Source: Marinobacter sp.
Lineage (GTDB): Bacteria > Pseudomonadota > Gammaproteobacteria > Pseudomonadales > Oleiphilaceae
Length of the DNA stretch: 64,000 nucleotides
NCBI GenBank assembly: GCA_022565395.1
Contig: JAIUMV010000004.1
Location: forward strand, 124,001-188,000
Reading direction: 5' to 3'
Within the stretch, counting starts at the first letter, position 1. Each line of letters starts with the position of its first letter. This document shows positions 42,725 to 51,742 of the stretch, piece after piece. The position numbers were made by a program, and so were the translations under genes. A model generated the notes under the pieces. That model did no database searches and was not told the origin of the DNA. It saw only the letters and a list, made by a program, of their open reading frames with translations.

Positions 42725-42740
42725 GAACGGGAGACTAAGT

Positions 42741-44465
42741 ATGCAACGACTCGGATGGCTGCTGGTGGCCGTGTGGGCTCTGGCGGCCTGCGACAGCGGC
42801 CCCGTTACCGACTATCCGCCAGCGCCGGCGCCTGAGGCCCTGCGTGCCCACGGTGAAGAGTTCCGGCAGCAGGTGGTGGAGGTGACCGACGGCGTCTACG
42901 TGGCCATTGGCTTTGGTATCGCCAACGCCATCATGATTGAGGGCGACGACGGTATCATCATCGTCGATACCCTGGAGTCGCTGGACATCGCCCGGGAGGT
43001 GATGGCGCTGTTCCGGGTTATTACCGACAAGCCCGTGCATGCGTTGATCTACACTCATTCCCACCCGGACCACATTCTGGGTGCGGCGGCGTTTGTTGAG
43101 CCCGGGCAAGCCGTCGAAGTGATCGCCCATGAAACCCTGGCGCGCAACGCCCAGCAGGTGATGAGCGTGTTGCAGCCCATCATTACCCGCCGCTCCATGT
43201 TCATGTACGGCAACTGGTTGAATGCAGAGGAGCGCACCAACGTCGGCATCGGCCCCTTTGTGGCCTTGCGCCCGGACAGCCAGGTACAGATGCTGCCACC
43301 GACCCTCACTTTCAGTGACCGCCTGGAACTGGACATTGCCGGTGTGCAGCTGGTGCTGGAGCACGCGCCGGGGGAGACGGATGACCATCTCTTTGTCTGG
43401 TTGCCGGAGCGCGGGGTGCTCATGCCCGGTGACAATATCTACAAGGCGTTTCCCAATCTCTACACCCTGCGGGGCACCAGCTATCGAGACCCCCGCGCCT
43501 GGGCCGACAGCCTGGATCGCATGCGCCAGTTGCAGGCCAGTTTTCTGGTGCCCAGCCATGGTCAGCCAGTGGCTGGGCAATCTGCGGTGGCGGAAGCCCT
43601 GACGGTGTACCGGGACGGCATCCGTTATGTGTACGACCAGACGGTACGCCTGATGAATGCCGGCTTGACCGCTGACGATATTGCTGCCCGCCTGCGCCTG
43701 CCACCCCACCTGGCGAGCTCGCCCTGGTTGCAGGGCTTTTACGGCCGGCCCGACTGGAGCGCCCGCAGCATTTATCAGGGGCTGTTAGGTTGGTATGACA
43801 GCAACCCCACCCACTTGAATCCGCTGCCACCCGCTGACCGGGCGCAGCGGGTGATTTCGCTGGCCGGTGGCGATACTGCGCTGATGAGCACCATCGAAGA
43901 GGCCCTTGCGGCGGAAGACTTTGCCTGGGTACTGGAGCTGACAGACCACCTGCTGCGGGTATTTCCTGCCCATACCGGTGCCCGTGATGCCCGCATCAGT
44001 GCCCTGCGCGCCCTGGCGGCGGCAGAGAGCAACCCCAATGCCCGCCATTACTACCTTACCACCGCCGATGAACTGGCGGGCCGATACCGGGTGCCTGATC
44101 GCCTGGTCGAGCCGGACCCCGCCATGCTGGCCAGCCTGCCGCTGGATACCTTTTTTGCCGGCCTGGAAGTGGCCCTGGATGGCGAAGCGGCCTGGGACCT
44201 GCATCAGCGGGTGGCGTTCGAGTTTCCGGATCTGGGGCAGGCCTACACTCTGGAGGTGCGTCGTGGTGTCACGGAGCGGTTGCCAGGTGTACATACCGAG
44301 GCGGATATTCATGTGCGGGTGGACAGCCTGGCCTTCAAGCAACTGCTGGCAGGCCAGCGCAGCCCGGCCCTGGCCCTGGCAGTGGACTTTGACTTCCAGC
44401 GTGGAGGCCGCCTGGGGCTGGCCCGTTTTCTGCGTCTGTTCGGGGCTGATTTAGAAGCTGAATAG
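42741..44465 (+). CDS. Alkylsulfatase-like metallo-hydrolase lipoprotein (SdsA/BDS1 type)
   Basis: A 574-residue protein. The signal ends in the lipobox LAAC (Cys20 lipidated; Asp follows, which in E. coli rules would keep it in the inner membrane). An MBL domain (about 40-310) contains the intact metal site THSHPDH, the HAPGETDDHLFVW His, and SHGQP; an alpha-helical dimerisation domain (about 330-450) and an SCP2-like C-terminal domain (about 455-574) follow. This order is that of alkyl sulfatases hydrolysing SDS-like esters, shorter than SdsA1 (about 650). It could supply alcohols and sulfate from alkyl sulfates. Confidence 0.88.
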   Translation: MQRLGWLLVAVWALAACDSGPVTDYPPAPAPEALRAHGEEFRQQVVEVTDGVYVAIGFGIANAIMIEGDDGIIIVDTLESLDIAREVMALFRVITDKPVHALIYTHSHPDHILGAAAFVEPGQAVEVIAHETLARNAQQVMSVLQPIITRRSMFMYGNWLNAEERTNVGIGPFVALRPDSQVQMLPPTLTFSDRLELDIAGVQLVLEHAPGETDDHLFVWLPERGVLMPGDNIYKAFPNLYTLRGTSYRDPRAWADSLDRMRQLQASFLVPSHGQPVAGQSAVAEALTVYRDGIRYVYDQTVRLMNAGLTADDIAARLRLPPHLASSPWLQGFYGRPDWSARSIYQGLLGWYDSNPTHLNPLPPADRAQRVISLAGGDTALMSTIEEALAAEDFAWVLELTDHLLRVFPAHTGARDARISALRALAAAESNPNARHYYLTTADELAGRYRVPDRLVEPDPAMLASLPLDTFFAGLEVALDGEAAWDLHQRVAFEFPDLGQAYTLEVRRGVTERLPGVHTEADIHVRVDSLAFKQLLAGQRSPALALAVDFDFQRGGRLGLARFLRLFGADLEAE

Positions 44466-44620
44466 TTAGTTTTTACAATGACTTGGCTGCTGGCATGGCC
44501 TGATTTGCCGGGGCCTGCTTTTGCCTGTATGGTTGATGGTCAAAAAACAAGACACACTGCTATGATTTGAACGCGCTTTTACAACCAAACACCCAAAAAT
44601 AACAAGCGAGGAGCAACACC

Positions 44621-46300
44621 ATGTCAGTTGCAGGCGATAAGAAAACCTCTCTCCACTGCCTTTACTACTGGGCATCGAAAACACCGGATAAGGTTTACCT
44701 GACCCAACCTTACCCGGATGGCCGGATTGAAGATATTACCTGGAAGCAGGCCGCAGATCAGGTTTCCCGCATGGCGGCGCACCTGAAATCCCTGGGCCTG
44801 CCGGAACGCAGCAATATCGGTATCCTCGGCAAGAACAGCGCCCACTGGATCATGACGGATCTGGCCATCTGGGCGGCGGGCTTCGTCTCTGTACCCCTCT
44901 ATCCCACCCTGAACGGCGATACCGCGGCCTATATTCTGGAACACAGTGAAGCCAAGCTTCTGTTTCTGGGTAAGATGGACGGTACCGCTGATGGTTGGAA
45001 CGACATCAAAGGCCACCTGCCTGCCGAGCTGCCCATTATCTCCCTGCCCATGTCGCCGCGCCAGGACACCCCCAAGTGGACCGAGATTGTGGCGTCTACG
45101 GAAGCGGGGCAGCCCCATATGCCAGAGCCGGATGACCTGGCCACCATCGTCTATACCTCCGGCAGTACCGGTCGGCCCAAGGGTGTGATGCACAGCTTCC
45201 GCAACATGGTTTCGGCGGCGGAAGGTTTGCAGCAACTGTTCCCGGTCAGTGACGACGAGCGCATGCTGTCCTACCTGCCCCTGGCGCACGTGGCCGAGCG
45301 GGCTGCAGTTGAAACCCTGTCTCTGTATTACGGCTTCCACCTGTATTTTGCCAACTCCCTGGATACCTTCCAGGAAGACTTGCAGCGTGCACGCCCGACC
45401 CTGTTCTTCTCCGTGCCCCGCCTGTGGATGAAGTTCTATCTGGGTGTTACCGCCAAGCTACCGCTGAAGAAGCAGAGAATTCTGTTCAAGATCCCGTTCC
45501 TCAACAAGGTGGTCAAGAAGAAGGTGCTCAACCAGTTGGGCCTGGATCACTGTCGCGCGGCCCTGACGGGGGCGGCCCCGCTGGCACCGGAAATCATCGC
45601 CTGGTACCGCAATCTGGGGCTGGAGCTGCTGGAGGTCTACGGCATGTCCGAGAACTTTGGTTACTCCCATGCCAACCGGCCTGGTAAAGCCAAAGTAGGT
45701 ACCGTCGGTCAGGCCAACCCCGGTGTTGTTCACCGTATTGGTGAGGGCGACGAGGTGCAGGTGAAGAGCCCGGGCCAGATGCTGGGCTACTACAAGAATG
45801 AAGAGAAAACCAAGGAAGACCTGACCGAGGATGGCTTCCTGAAAACCGGTGACATGGGTGAAATTGACGCCCAGGGCTACCTGCGTATTACCGGCCGGGT
45901 GAAGGACCTGTTCAAAACCTCCAAAGGCAAGTATGTGGTACCGGTGCCGCTGGAAAACCGCTTCAACCACCCGAAGGTCGAAGTGGTGTGCGTAGCGGGC
46001 GCCAACCAGCCTCAGCCCTGCGTGCTGGTGTTGCTGTCTGACGATGCCCGCGCCGAGCTGGAGCGCGGTGGAGACCGCAGCGCCCTGGAGCAGGAACTGG
46101 CCGCCGAGGTGGATGCCATCAATGCCGAGGCGGAAGCCCACGAGAAGCTGGCCTTTGCGGTGGTGGTAAAAGATGCCTGGACCATGGAAAACGCCATGCT
46201 GACCCCCACCATGAAGATCAAGCGTAACGTCATCGAAAGCCATTACACGGAAAATATGGCCAACTGGTACAGTCAGAAGAAGAAAGTGGTCTGGGAGTGA
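44621..46300 (+). CDS. AMP-dependent acyl-CoA synthetase
   Basis: A 559-residue adenylate-forming enzyme of the long-chain/bubblegum-like group. Motifs: the P-loop YTSGSTGRPKGVMH, LPLAHVAERA, EVYGMSENFGYSH, the adenylate-binding KTGDMGEIDAQGYLRITGRVKDLFKTSKGKYV, and a C-terminal Lys in PTMKIKR. It starts after GCGAGGAGCAACACC. It activates free fatty acids for beta-oxidation or lipid synthesis; the neighbouring alkylsulfatase-like gene could provide substrates after oxidation, which is inference. Confidence 0.92.
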   Translation: MSVAGDKKTSLHCLYYWASKTPDKVYLTQPYPDGRIEDITWKQAADQVSRMAAHLKSLGLPERSNIGILGKNSAHWIMTDLAIWAAGFVSVPLYPTLNGDTAAYILEHSEAKLLFLGKMDGTADGWNDIKGHLPAELPIISLPMSPRQDTPKWTEIVASTEAGQPHMPEPDDLATIVYTSGSTGRPKGVMHSFRNMVSAAEGLQQLFPVSDDERMLSYLPLAHVAERAAVETLSLYYGFHLYFANSLDTFQEDLQRARPTLFFSVPRLWMKFYLGVTAKLPLKKQRILFKIPFLNKVVKKKVLNQLGLDHCRAALTGAAPLAPEIIAWYRNLGLELLEVYGMSENFGYSHANRPGKAKVGTVGQANPGVVHRIGEGDEVQVKSPGQMLGYYKNEEKTKEDLTEDGFLKTGDMGEIDAQGYLRITGRVKDLFKTSKGKYVVPVPLENRFNHPKVEVVCVAGANQPQPCVLVLLSDDARAELERGGDRSALEQELAAEVDAINAEAEAHEKLAFAVVVKDAWTMENAMLTPTMKIKRNVIESHYTENMANWYSQKKKVVWE

Positions 46301-46325
46301 TCTGAGCCCAGCCAACAGCCAATAG

Positions 46326-46348
46326 AAGGGGGCCACGCGGCCCCCTTT
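46326..46348 (+). terminator. Intrinsic terminator after the acyl-CoA synthetase gene
   Basis: AAGGGGGCC-ACGC-GGCCCCCTT: perfect 9-bp arms and tetraloop, then only one further T (TGC). It lies between the synthetase and the convergent NDH-2 gene and may serve both. Confidence 0.75.
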
Positions 46349-46378
46349 GCTATACCCGTATCTACCGCAAACTATGTG

Positions 46379-47692
46379 TCAGTGCAGTTTCAACCTTGGA
46401 TGCATCGCCCGGCTGATACGGTCCATCACCCAGATAATGCCAGTCCGCAACAGCCCGTGCAGCGCCACTTGGTGCATACGGTAGAGCGACACATAGAACA
46501 TCCGTGCCACCTTGCCTTCAATGAACATGCTGCGACCAGACAGGTTGCCCATCAGATTGCCCACCGCACTGTAACGGCTGAAATTGATCAGTGAGCCATG
46601 GTCCCGGTAGACAAAAGGCACCGCTGGCTTGTTGTCGAGCCGTGCCCGCAGGGTCCGGTACAGGGTTGACGCCTGCTGATGGGCGGCCTGGGCACGGGGT
46701 GGTACCGGGTAGTCCTGACCGGGCTGCGGGCAGGCGGCACAGTCTCCGAAGGCGAAAATGTTGTTGTCTTGGGTGGTTTGCAGTGTCTGCTCCACCACCA
46801 GCTGGTTATTGCGATTGGTGACCAGGCCGTCCAGCCCGGCCAGGAACCCCGGTGCCTTGATACCGGCAGCCCAGATGATCATGTCTGCCGGTAATACCGA
46901 CCCATCCTGCAGGGTCAGTTGTTCCGCTTCAATCTGCGCCACCGGGCTGCCGGTACACACCGTAATGCCCAGCCGCTGCAACTGGCGGGTGGCGGCGCCT
47001 GAGAGCCGCTCCGGCAGGGCCGGCAGTATCCGGGGAGCCGCCTCAATCACGGCAATCTCCACATCCTCCTTGCGTAGGTGGTTCATGCCGTACACCGGCA
47101 GCTCCCGGGAGGCCAGCCGCAGCTCTGCCGCCAGCTCCACGCCGGTGGCACCGGCACCGATTACCGCAATTCGCAGCTTGGTGGGCGCCTCCTCAGCTTT
47201 GGCCTGGTAGTTTTTGCGCAGAAAGGCATTCAGCAACAGGTGGTGAAAGCGTCGAGCCTGGGCCAGGCTGTCCAGAAACAGACAGTGTTCCTGGGCGCCC
47301 GGTGTACCAAAATCGTTGGCGGTGCTGCCCACCGCAATCACCAGGGTGTCATAGTGAATCTGCCGGGCTGGGACCACCTCAGCGCCTTCTGCATCCAGAA
47401 ACGGGTCCAGGGTGATGGTCTGCGCCTGACGATTCAGTCCACGCATACGTCCTAGCTGAAATTCAAAGTGATGACGGCGGGCATGAGCCCGGTAGTTCAC
47501 TTCGTTGGCTTCGGAGTCCATGGAGCCGGCAGCGACTTCGTGCAGCAGGGGTTTCCAGACATGGGTGAGTACGGCGTCCACCAGGGTGATGCGGGCTTTG
47601 CCCCGCTTGCCGAGCTTGTTGCCCAGCCGGGTGACCAGCTCCAGCCCACCGGCGCCGCCGCCAACCACAACAATATGATGAAGATCTGACAT
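46379..47692 (-). CDS. ndh: Type II NADH dehydrogenase (NDH-2)
   Basis: A 437-residue monotopic membrane flavoprotein that passes electrons from NADH to quinone without pumping protons. The FAD Rossmann motif is VVVGGGAGGLELVTRLG at the start, the NADH-binding fold is IAVIGAGATGVELAAELR, and IFAFGDCAACPQP is the second FAD motif. The C-terminal amphipathic region carries the membrane attachment. Start after AAGGTAAATCCTC. Confidence 0.96.
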   Translation of the reverse strand: MSDLHHIVVVGGGAGGLELVTRLGNKLGKRGKARITLVDAVLTHVWKPLLHEVAAGSMDSEANEVNYRAHARRHHFEFQLGRMRGLNRQAQTITLDPFLDAEGAEVVPARQIHYDTLVIAVGSTANDFGTPGAQEHCLFLDSLAQARRFHHLLLNAFLRKNYQAKAEEAPTKLRIAVIGAGATGVELAAELRLASRELPVYGMNHLRKEDVEIAVIEAAPRILPALPERLSGAATRQLQRLGITVCTGSPVAQIEAEQLTLQDGSVLPADMIIWAAGIKAPGFLAGLDGLVTNRNNQLVVEQTLQTTQDNNIFAFGDCAACPQPGQDYPVPPRAQAAHQQASTLYRTLRARLDNKPAVPFVYRDHGSLINFSRYSAVGNLMGNLSGRSMFIEGKVARMFYVSLYRMHQVALHGLLRTGIIWVMDRISRAMHPRLKLH

Positions 47693-47899
47693 GAGGATTT
47701 ACCTTGCAAAGAGTACAGCCAAGGGCCCAGCGCCCGGACGCTTGGCTGTGCTCTCTAATGTGCGCATGTTAACACTTTTTGCCAGCGGCTATGATAATCT
47801 GCCTCACGGCAAGACCTTCTTGCCCGCTTATGGAGAGAGCGCTGTCAGCCTGCTCAGGCAGTCCCACAAGCTGAACAGACCTTATAGGGAGATACGGTT

Positions 47900-48499
47900 A
47901 TGCCAGCCACTGCACAGCCCCTGCAACACACCGCCAGCCTCAACCTGGCAGACCTGGAAGTTGGTGACATTATTGCCACCAGTGCTGACACCAAAAATTC
48001 GCGAACGATTAGGTGGGCAACCAGTAGCCGATATAGTCATGCGATTCTGTACGAGGGTATGGGCTACTGTATCGAAGCAGTGCCGGGTGCAGGCGTGCGA
48101 AAGGTACGACTAGCCCGCGCAATCGGTGACGCGAGCATAGCTAAGGTTTTTCGCCATAAGTTTGCGACAATCACGGACCGGCAGCTTGCTGTAAACTGGG
48201 CCGGCCTGCAGGCGGGCAAGCCTTATGACGTGAGCGGAGCTGCACGTGTTGGCTTGCAGCCAGGAACTAGAACAAGAGTCTTAAGTTATACAACGCTTGG
48301 ATTTCTGATTAGTGTGAGGGATGTTTCAAGTGCAAGGAGCTCAACTGAGGGGCACGATGCCAGCTTTTTCTGCAGTGAATTGATTGCTAGGTCCTTCCAG
48401 GTTGCACAGATACCCATTGTAGATAGACCCGCTCACTTAGCGGGCCCTCAAGAATTTGTAGTTTCCGATAAGCTGGAGCTGGTAGGGCGACTTACATGA
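47900..48499 (+). CDS. YiiX/YebB-like permuted NlpC/P60 cysteine hydrolase
   Basis: A 199-residue enzyme of the permuted papain-like amidase group. The general-base His is in RYSHAILYEG and the nucleophile Cys in SFFCSELIARSF, the order (His before Cys) that marks the permuted fold. LADLEVGDIIATS is the usual opening. No signal peptide, so it is cytoplasmic unless exported otherwise. Start follows GGGAGATACGGTT. Codon use (AGA, AGG, AGT) and lower GC differ from flanking genes, hinting at horizontal gain. Its TGA overlaps the next ATG. Substrate unknown: lipids, peptidoglycan or protein amides. Confidence 0.8.
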   Translation: MPATAQPLQHTASLNLADLEVGDIIATSADTKNSRTIRWATSSRYSHAILYEGMGYCIEAVPGAGVRKVRLARAIGDASIAKVFRHKFATITDRQLAVNWAGLQAGKPYDVSGAARVGLQPGTRTRVLSYTTLGFLISVRDVSSARSSTEGHDASFFCSELIARSFQVAQIPIVDRPAHLAGPQEFVVSDKLELVGRLT

Positions 48500-49080
48500 C
48501 ATTGCCTAGTAATAGCAGAGTTGGCTTGCTTACTCTTTTCGTTTGTTTACTGGTGGGGTGTGGCGATGCATCGGATTACCGAGGGTTTCCTCAGGATCAG
48601 AGCGTTGAAGGGCCTTTCGCCATTGCAGCGCCCTGGCAGGTTATTGAGTTTGAACAGCCACTGCAAATCAACGCCTCGGGAACGCATGGACTGCATTTGC
48701 TCGTTGATGGTGCGCGCTATGCATCTAACGGGATGATCGATCCAAGTGCAGATGCGGAACATCAAACGGTTCTGCTAAGACTTAGCGATAATACGTTGGT
48801 GAGGCCCGAGGTCATTCTAATCGCTGACAATGGTGAAGAGGTGGCGCTCTCTCCGACATCTAATCTCTGGCCTATAACTGGGGGAGTAACCGTTGGTTTT
48901 TCTTTGGATGCTGGCGTTTTTGAGCCGGCCCCATCTTTTCCTGACACTATTCAGGAGTTCACCGCGTTGCGCATACGCAGTGATGAAACCATAGATGTTC
49001 ACTATATTCTCTGGCGTGTAGACCACCATCCTGACCTATACCGCTGCCTCGGCGAGTGCCCCTGGTGGCGGTTTTGGTGA
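48496..49080 (+). CDS. Cassette lipoprotein A, Cys/Trp C-terminal motif
   Basis: A 194-residue lipoprotein; hydrophobic signal with lipobox LVGC, mature start CGDASDYRGFPQD. It overlaps the hydrolase gene by 4 bases (ATGA). No known domain. A predicted beta-rich body ends in HPDLYRCLGECPWWRFW, where two Cys four residues apart could form a disulfide and four Trp/Phe follow. The downstream gene encodes a paralogue with the same N-terminal and C-terminal blocks. Probably envelope-anchored; function unknown. Confidence 0.75.
   Translation: MTLPSNSRVGLLTLFVCLLVGCGDASDYRGFPQDQSVEGPFAIAAPWQVIEFEQPLQINASGTHGLHLLVDGARYASNGMIDPSADAEHQTVLLRLSDNTLVRPEVILIADNGEEVALSPTSNLWPITGGVTVGFSLDAGVFEPAPSFPDTIQEFTALRIRSDETIDVHYILWRVDHHPDLYRCLGECPWWRFW
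49039..49078 (+). repeat. Direct repeat copy 1 (3' end of lipoprotein A)
   Basis: The last 40 bases or so of lipoprotein A (ACCGCTGCCTCGGCGAGTGC and onward to the stop) are almost identical to the end of lipoprotein B at 49653-49692, differing only near the stop codon, although the rest of the two genes has diverged. Codons here are GC-rich and unlike the rest of the gene. Confidence 0.85.
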
Positions 49081-49130
49081 TCCCCCTTCTTTTAAGCTTG
49101 TCAGCTAAATTGTTCGCGTAGGGTGACCTC

Positions 49131-49694
49131 GTGCTAACTAAACGAGCGGCCTTGCTGCTAAGTGTTCTGCTGCTGGGTTGTGACAGCTCAAGCGATTACC
49201 GAGGCTTTCCTCAGGACCGAGAGATCAATCGCCAATTTGAGGTCTCCGCATCTTGGCAGGAACTGAGGCTGGACCCGCCTTTAGAAATCAATCGCGAGGG
49301 AGTTCAGTGGCTCCACCTTTTTGTAGATGGCTCGCTTTATCTTTCACATGGAGCTGTTGTCAGGGAGGATATCGCAAATCATGCCAATTTGTGGCGTTAC
49401 GATGGTGTTCTGGTGGCGCCGGAGGTGGTACTGATAGCAAATACAGGAAAGGAAGTGAGCGTTGCAGCTACAGCCAATATGGGAACTCCGACAGGGGAGC
49501 TTTCTGTCGGGTTCTCGATGTTTGAGAGCGTATTTAAACCCGCACCGCCATTCCCTGAGACCATCCAAAATTTCGTTGCCGTGCGTGTCCGTAGCAATGA
49601 ACCTTTACAGGTGAACCGTATCCGCTGGAGCGTTGATAGCCATCCTGACCTCTACCGCTGCCTCGGCGAGTGCCCCTGGTGGCGGTTCTGGTAG
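49131..49694 (+). CDS. Cassette lipoprotein B, paralogue of A
   Basis: A 187-residue lipoprotein starting at GTG 49131 (AGGGTGACCTC upstream). Lipobox LLGC, mature start CDSSSDYRGFPQD, and the identical C-terminus HPDLYRCLGECPWWRFW. Between, it shares the LHL(L/F)VDG, PEV(I/V)LIA(D/N) and VGFS patterns with protein A but is otherwise well diverged. Asp directly after the lipidated Cys would be an inner-membrane retention signal by E. coli rules, unlike protein A (Gly). Function unknown. Confidence 0.75.
   Translation: MLTKRAALLLSVLLLGCDSSSDYRGFPQDREINRQFEVSASWQELRLDPPLEINREGVQWLHLFVDGSLYLSHGAVVREDIANHANLWRYDGVLVAPEVVLIANTGKEVSVAATANMGTPTGELSVGFSMFESVFKPAPPFPETIQNFVAVRVRSNEPLQVNRIRWSVDSHPDLYRCLGECPWWRFW
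49653..49692 (+). repeat. Direct repeat copy 2 (3' end of lipoprotein B)
   Basis: Matches the end of lipoprotein A at 49039-49078; the copies differ at a single base before the stop codons (TTTTGG versus TTCTGG). The near-identity limited to this end suggests gene conversion or strong constraint. Confidence 0.85.
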
Positions 49695-49781
49695 TGAAGC
49701 CAACAGCAATGTCATGGGCTGACTGAGCGTCCCTTGCTATGATGTGGCCAGTTTTGGACTCTGGCCTTTTAAGGACTTTGC

Positions 49782-50849
49782 ATGACGCCAACCACCCCGC
49801 CTGTACACATGATTCCCCGTTCCTGGCTCTGGCTGTTCGGGCTTGCCGCTATTGTGATCATCATTGGCGGTTTGAAAGCCATCAGCCATATCATTACGCC
49901 CTTTCTGCTGGCCGCCTTCATGGCCATTATCTCCATCCCGCCTTTGAGCTGGATGCAACGCAAAGGTGTGCCTGGGCCGCTGGCGATGATCGTGCTGTTT
50001 CTGGTGGTGGGATTCTCGTTTTTCCTGCTGTTTCTGGCGCTGAAAAATGCGGTGGAGAGTCTGGCAGCCCAGGCGCCCCTGTATCAGGCGCGGCTGGTGG
50101 GTTGGCTGGAATACCTGCGGGTAACCGCGGCAGAGCGGGGCGTGCCGCCTGAGCTGATCCCGCTGACTGTCCCCATGCCGGATGCCGGCACCCTGACCAA
50201 CATTGCCCGCGGTATTGCCGGCGGCGTGGGGCAGTTTACCGCCTATATCTTCTTTGTCCTGCTGGCATTCATGTTCCTGCTGATGGAAGAGCGGACCATG
50301 ATGGACAAGCTCAATGCCGCCTTCCCTGGCCGCCGTCGGGCGCGGGTGCGCATGCGCCACTTCCTGCGCTCGGTGAACCGCTACCTTGCCATCAAGACCA
50401 CCGCCAGCCTGGCCACCGGGTTGATCGTTGGCGTTGGTCTGTCGATTCTGGGGGTGGACTTTGCCATTCTGTGGGGCATTCTGGCGGGGCTGCTGAACTT
50501 CATTCCCACCATCGGTTCCATCATTGCCGCCATTCCGGCGGTGCTCATCGCCCTGCTGGGTCTCGGGGTAACGGAAGCCATGATTGCCCTGACCCTTTAT
50601 GTGGTCACCAACGTGGCTATAGGCAGCATTATCGAGCCCCGCTTTATGGGGCAAACCCTGGGTCTGTCCCCGGTTATCGTACTGGTGTCGTTGCTGGTGT
50701 GGGGCTGGGTGTTTGGCCCGGTGGGTATGCTGTTGTCCATCCTGTTGACCATGATTCTCAAGCTGGCCCTGGAGTCCAGCCCGCAGACTCGCTGGCTGGG
50801 CATCTTGCTGAGTGACCGGGTCAGGAATAAGCGCCGCCAGGCACCCTGA
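49782..50849 (+). CDS. AI-2E family transporter (PF01594)
   Basis: A 355-residue integral membrane protein with about seven helices, of the family that includes TqsA, PerM and Na+/H+ antiporter-like proteins. Family stretches are ISHIITPFLLAAFMAIISIPPLSWMQR, a large amphipathic middle region, and VDFAILWGILAGLLNFIPTIGSIIAAIPAVLIAL. Starts after TTAAGGACTTTGC. Actual substrate in this organism unknown. Confidence 0.9.
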   Translation: MTPTTPPVHMIPRSWLWLFGLAAIVIIIGGLKAISHIITPFLLAAFMAIISIPPLSWMQRKGVPGPLAMIVLFLVVGFSFFLLFLALKNAVESLAAQAPLYQARLVGWLEYLRVTAAERGVPPELIPLTVPMPDAGTLTNIARGIAGGVGQFTAYIFFVLLAFMFLLMEERTMMDKLNAAFPGRRRARVRMRHFLRSVNRYLAIKTTASLATGLIVGVGLSILGVDFAILWGILAGLLNFIPTIGSIIAAIPAVLIALLGLGVTEAMIALTLYVVTNVAIGSIIEPRFMGQTLGLSPVIVLVSLLVWGWVFGPVGMLLSILLTMILKLALESSPQTRWLGILLSDRVRNKRRQAP

Positions 50850-50937
50850 ACAGGCTATCTGACAACCCGTTCACTGGACAGAATAAGGGTAGCACTGCTA
50901 AAACCTCTAGCGTGTCCAAGTGATCAAGGAGCCATGT

Positions 50938-51561
50938 GTGAAGATTCATGTCCAGGGTGTTGCTGAAAATCAGCCCATCCCCGAACGGTTTGCCTTTGGT
51001 GTATTCAATGCGGAAGCCCACATGAGTTTTGGGCCCAACCGCAACCCGGAAGTGAGCTGGACTGATGTGCCGGAAGGTACCCAAAGCTTTGTCATTTTGA
51101 TGGTGGACCCGGATGTGCCCAGCGTGGCGGATGACGTGAACCAGGAAGGCAAGGTGATTCCAGCGTCCCTGTCGCGGGTGGACTTCTTCCATTGGGTGTT
51201 GGTGGATATTCCGGCGTCAGTGACGGTGATTCCTGAAGGCGAAGATAGTGACGGCGTGATGCCGAAAGGCAAGCCAGCCTCCGGCAGCCGTATCGGTAAG
51301 CGAGGCGTGAATAACTATACGCATTTCCTTGCAGGCAATCCCGATATGGCGGGCACTTACACCGGGTACGATGGCCCCTGCCCGCCCTGGAATGACGAAC
51401 TGGTGCATCGCTATCAGTTTGAAGTCTATGCCCTCGACGTACCCAACCTGGGTCTGAAGGGGGAGTTTGAAGGCCAGGCGGTACGCAAGGCCATGCAGGG
51501 CCATGTACTCGATTCTGCAAGGGTTACCGGCACTTATACCTTGAACCCGGTTTTGCGTTAG
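50938..51561 (+). CDS. YbhB/YbcL-type PEBP protein
   Basis: A 207-residue phosphatidylethanolamine-binding-protein family member (Raf kinase inhibitor-like). GTG 50938 follows AAGGAG with a 6-base spacer; the GTG at 50920 is in frame but lies before that site. Motifs: MVDPDVPS (DPDxP), VDFFHWVLVDIP, GYDGPCPPWNDELVHRYQFEVYALD. Cytoplasmic, no signal peptide. Bacterial members have no settled role. Confidence 0.9.
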   Translation: MKIHVQGVAENQPIPERFAFGVFNAEAHMSFGPNRNPEVSWTDVPEGTQSFVILMVDPDVPSVADDVNQEGKVIPASLSRVDFFHWVLVDIPASVTVIPEGEDSDGVMPKGKPASGSRIGKRGVNNYTHFLAGNPDMAGTYTGYDGPCPPWNDELVHRYQFEVYALDVPNLGLKGEFEGQAVRKAMQGHVLDSARVTGTYTLNPVLR

Positions 51562-51742
51562 GTTCGTTGCGCGCTCCCCTGTATGCCTTAACACTATCGG
51601 GGTGGTCAAAAAGTGTACTATGCTAAAAGCGAGGTCGCTACCCTGTTCTATTGTGGTGTGACTGTGTGGTAGCCGCTGGCAAAGGGCAATACCAGAAAGA
51701 GGAGTCAGGGAAAGACCAGGCATAGGTTGGAACGCTGGCGCG

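Noticed and set aside
42735-43709. A 324-codon minus-strand frame across the alkylsulfatase-like gene
   Set aside because: The plus-strand frame holds the intact metal motif THSHPDH and full family architecture; the antisense frame is a by-product of high GC at third positions.
51562-51742. Riboswitch (c-di-GMP or other) before the family-3 binding protein
   Set aside because: The gap lacks the conserved blocks of known classes; only weak -10-like sequence is present.
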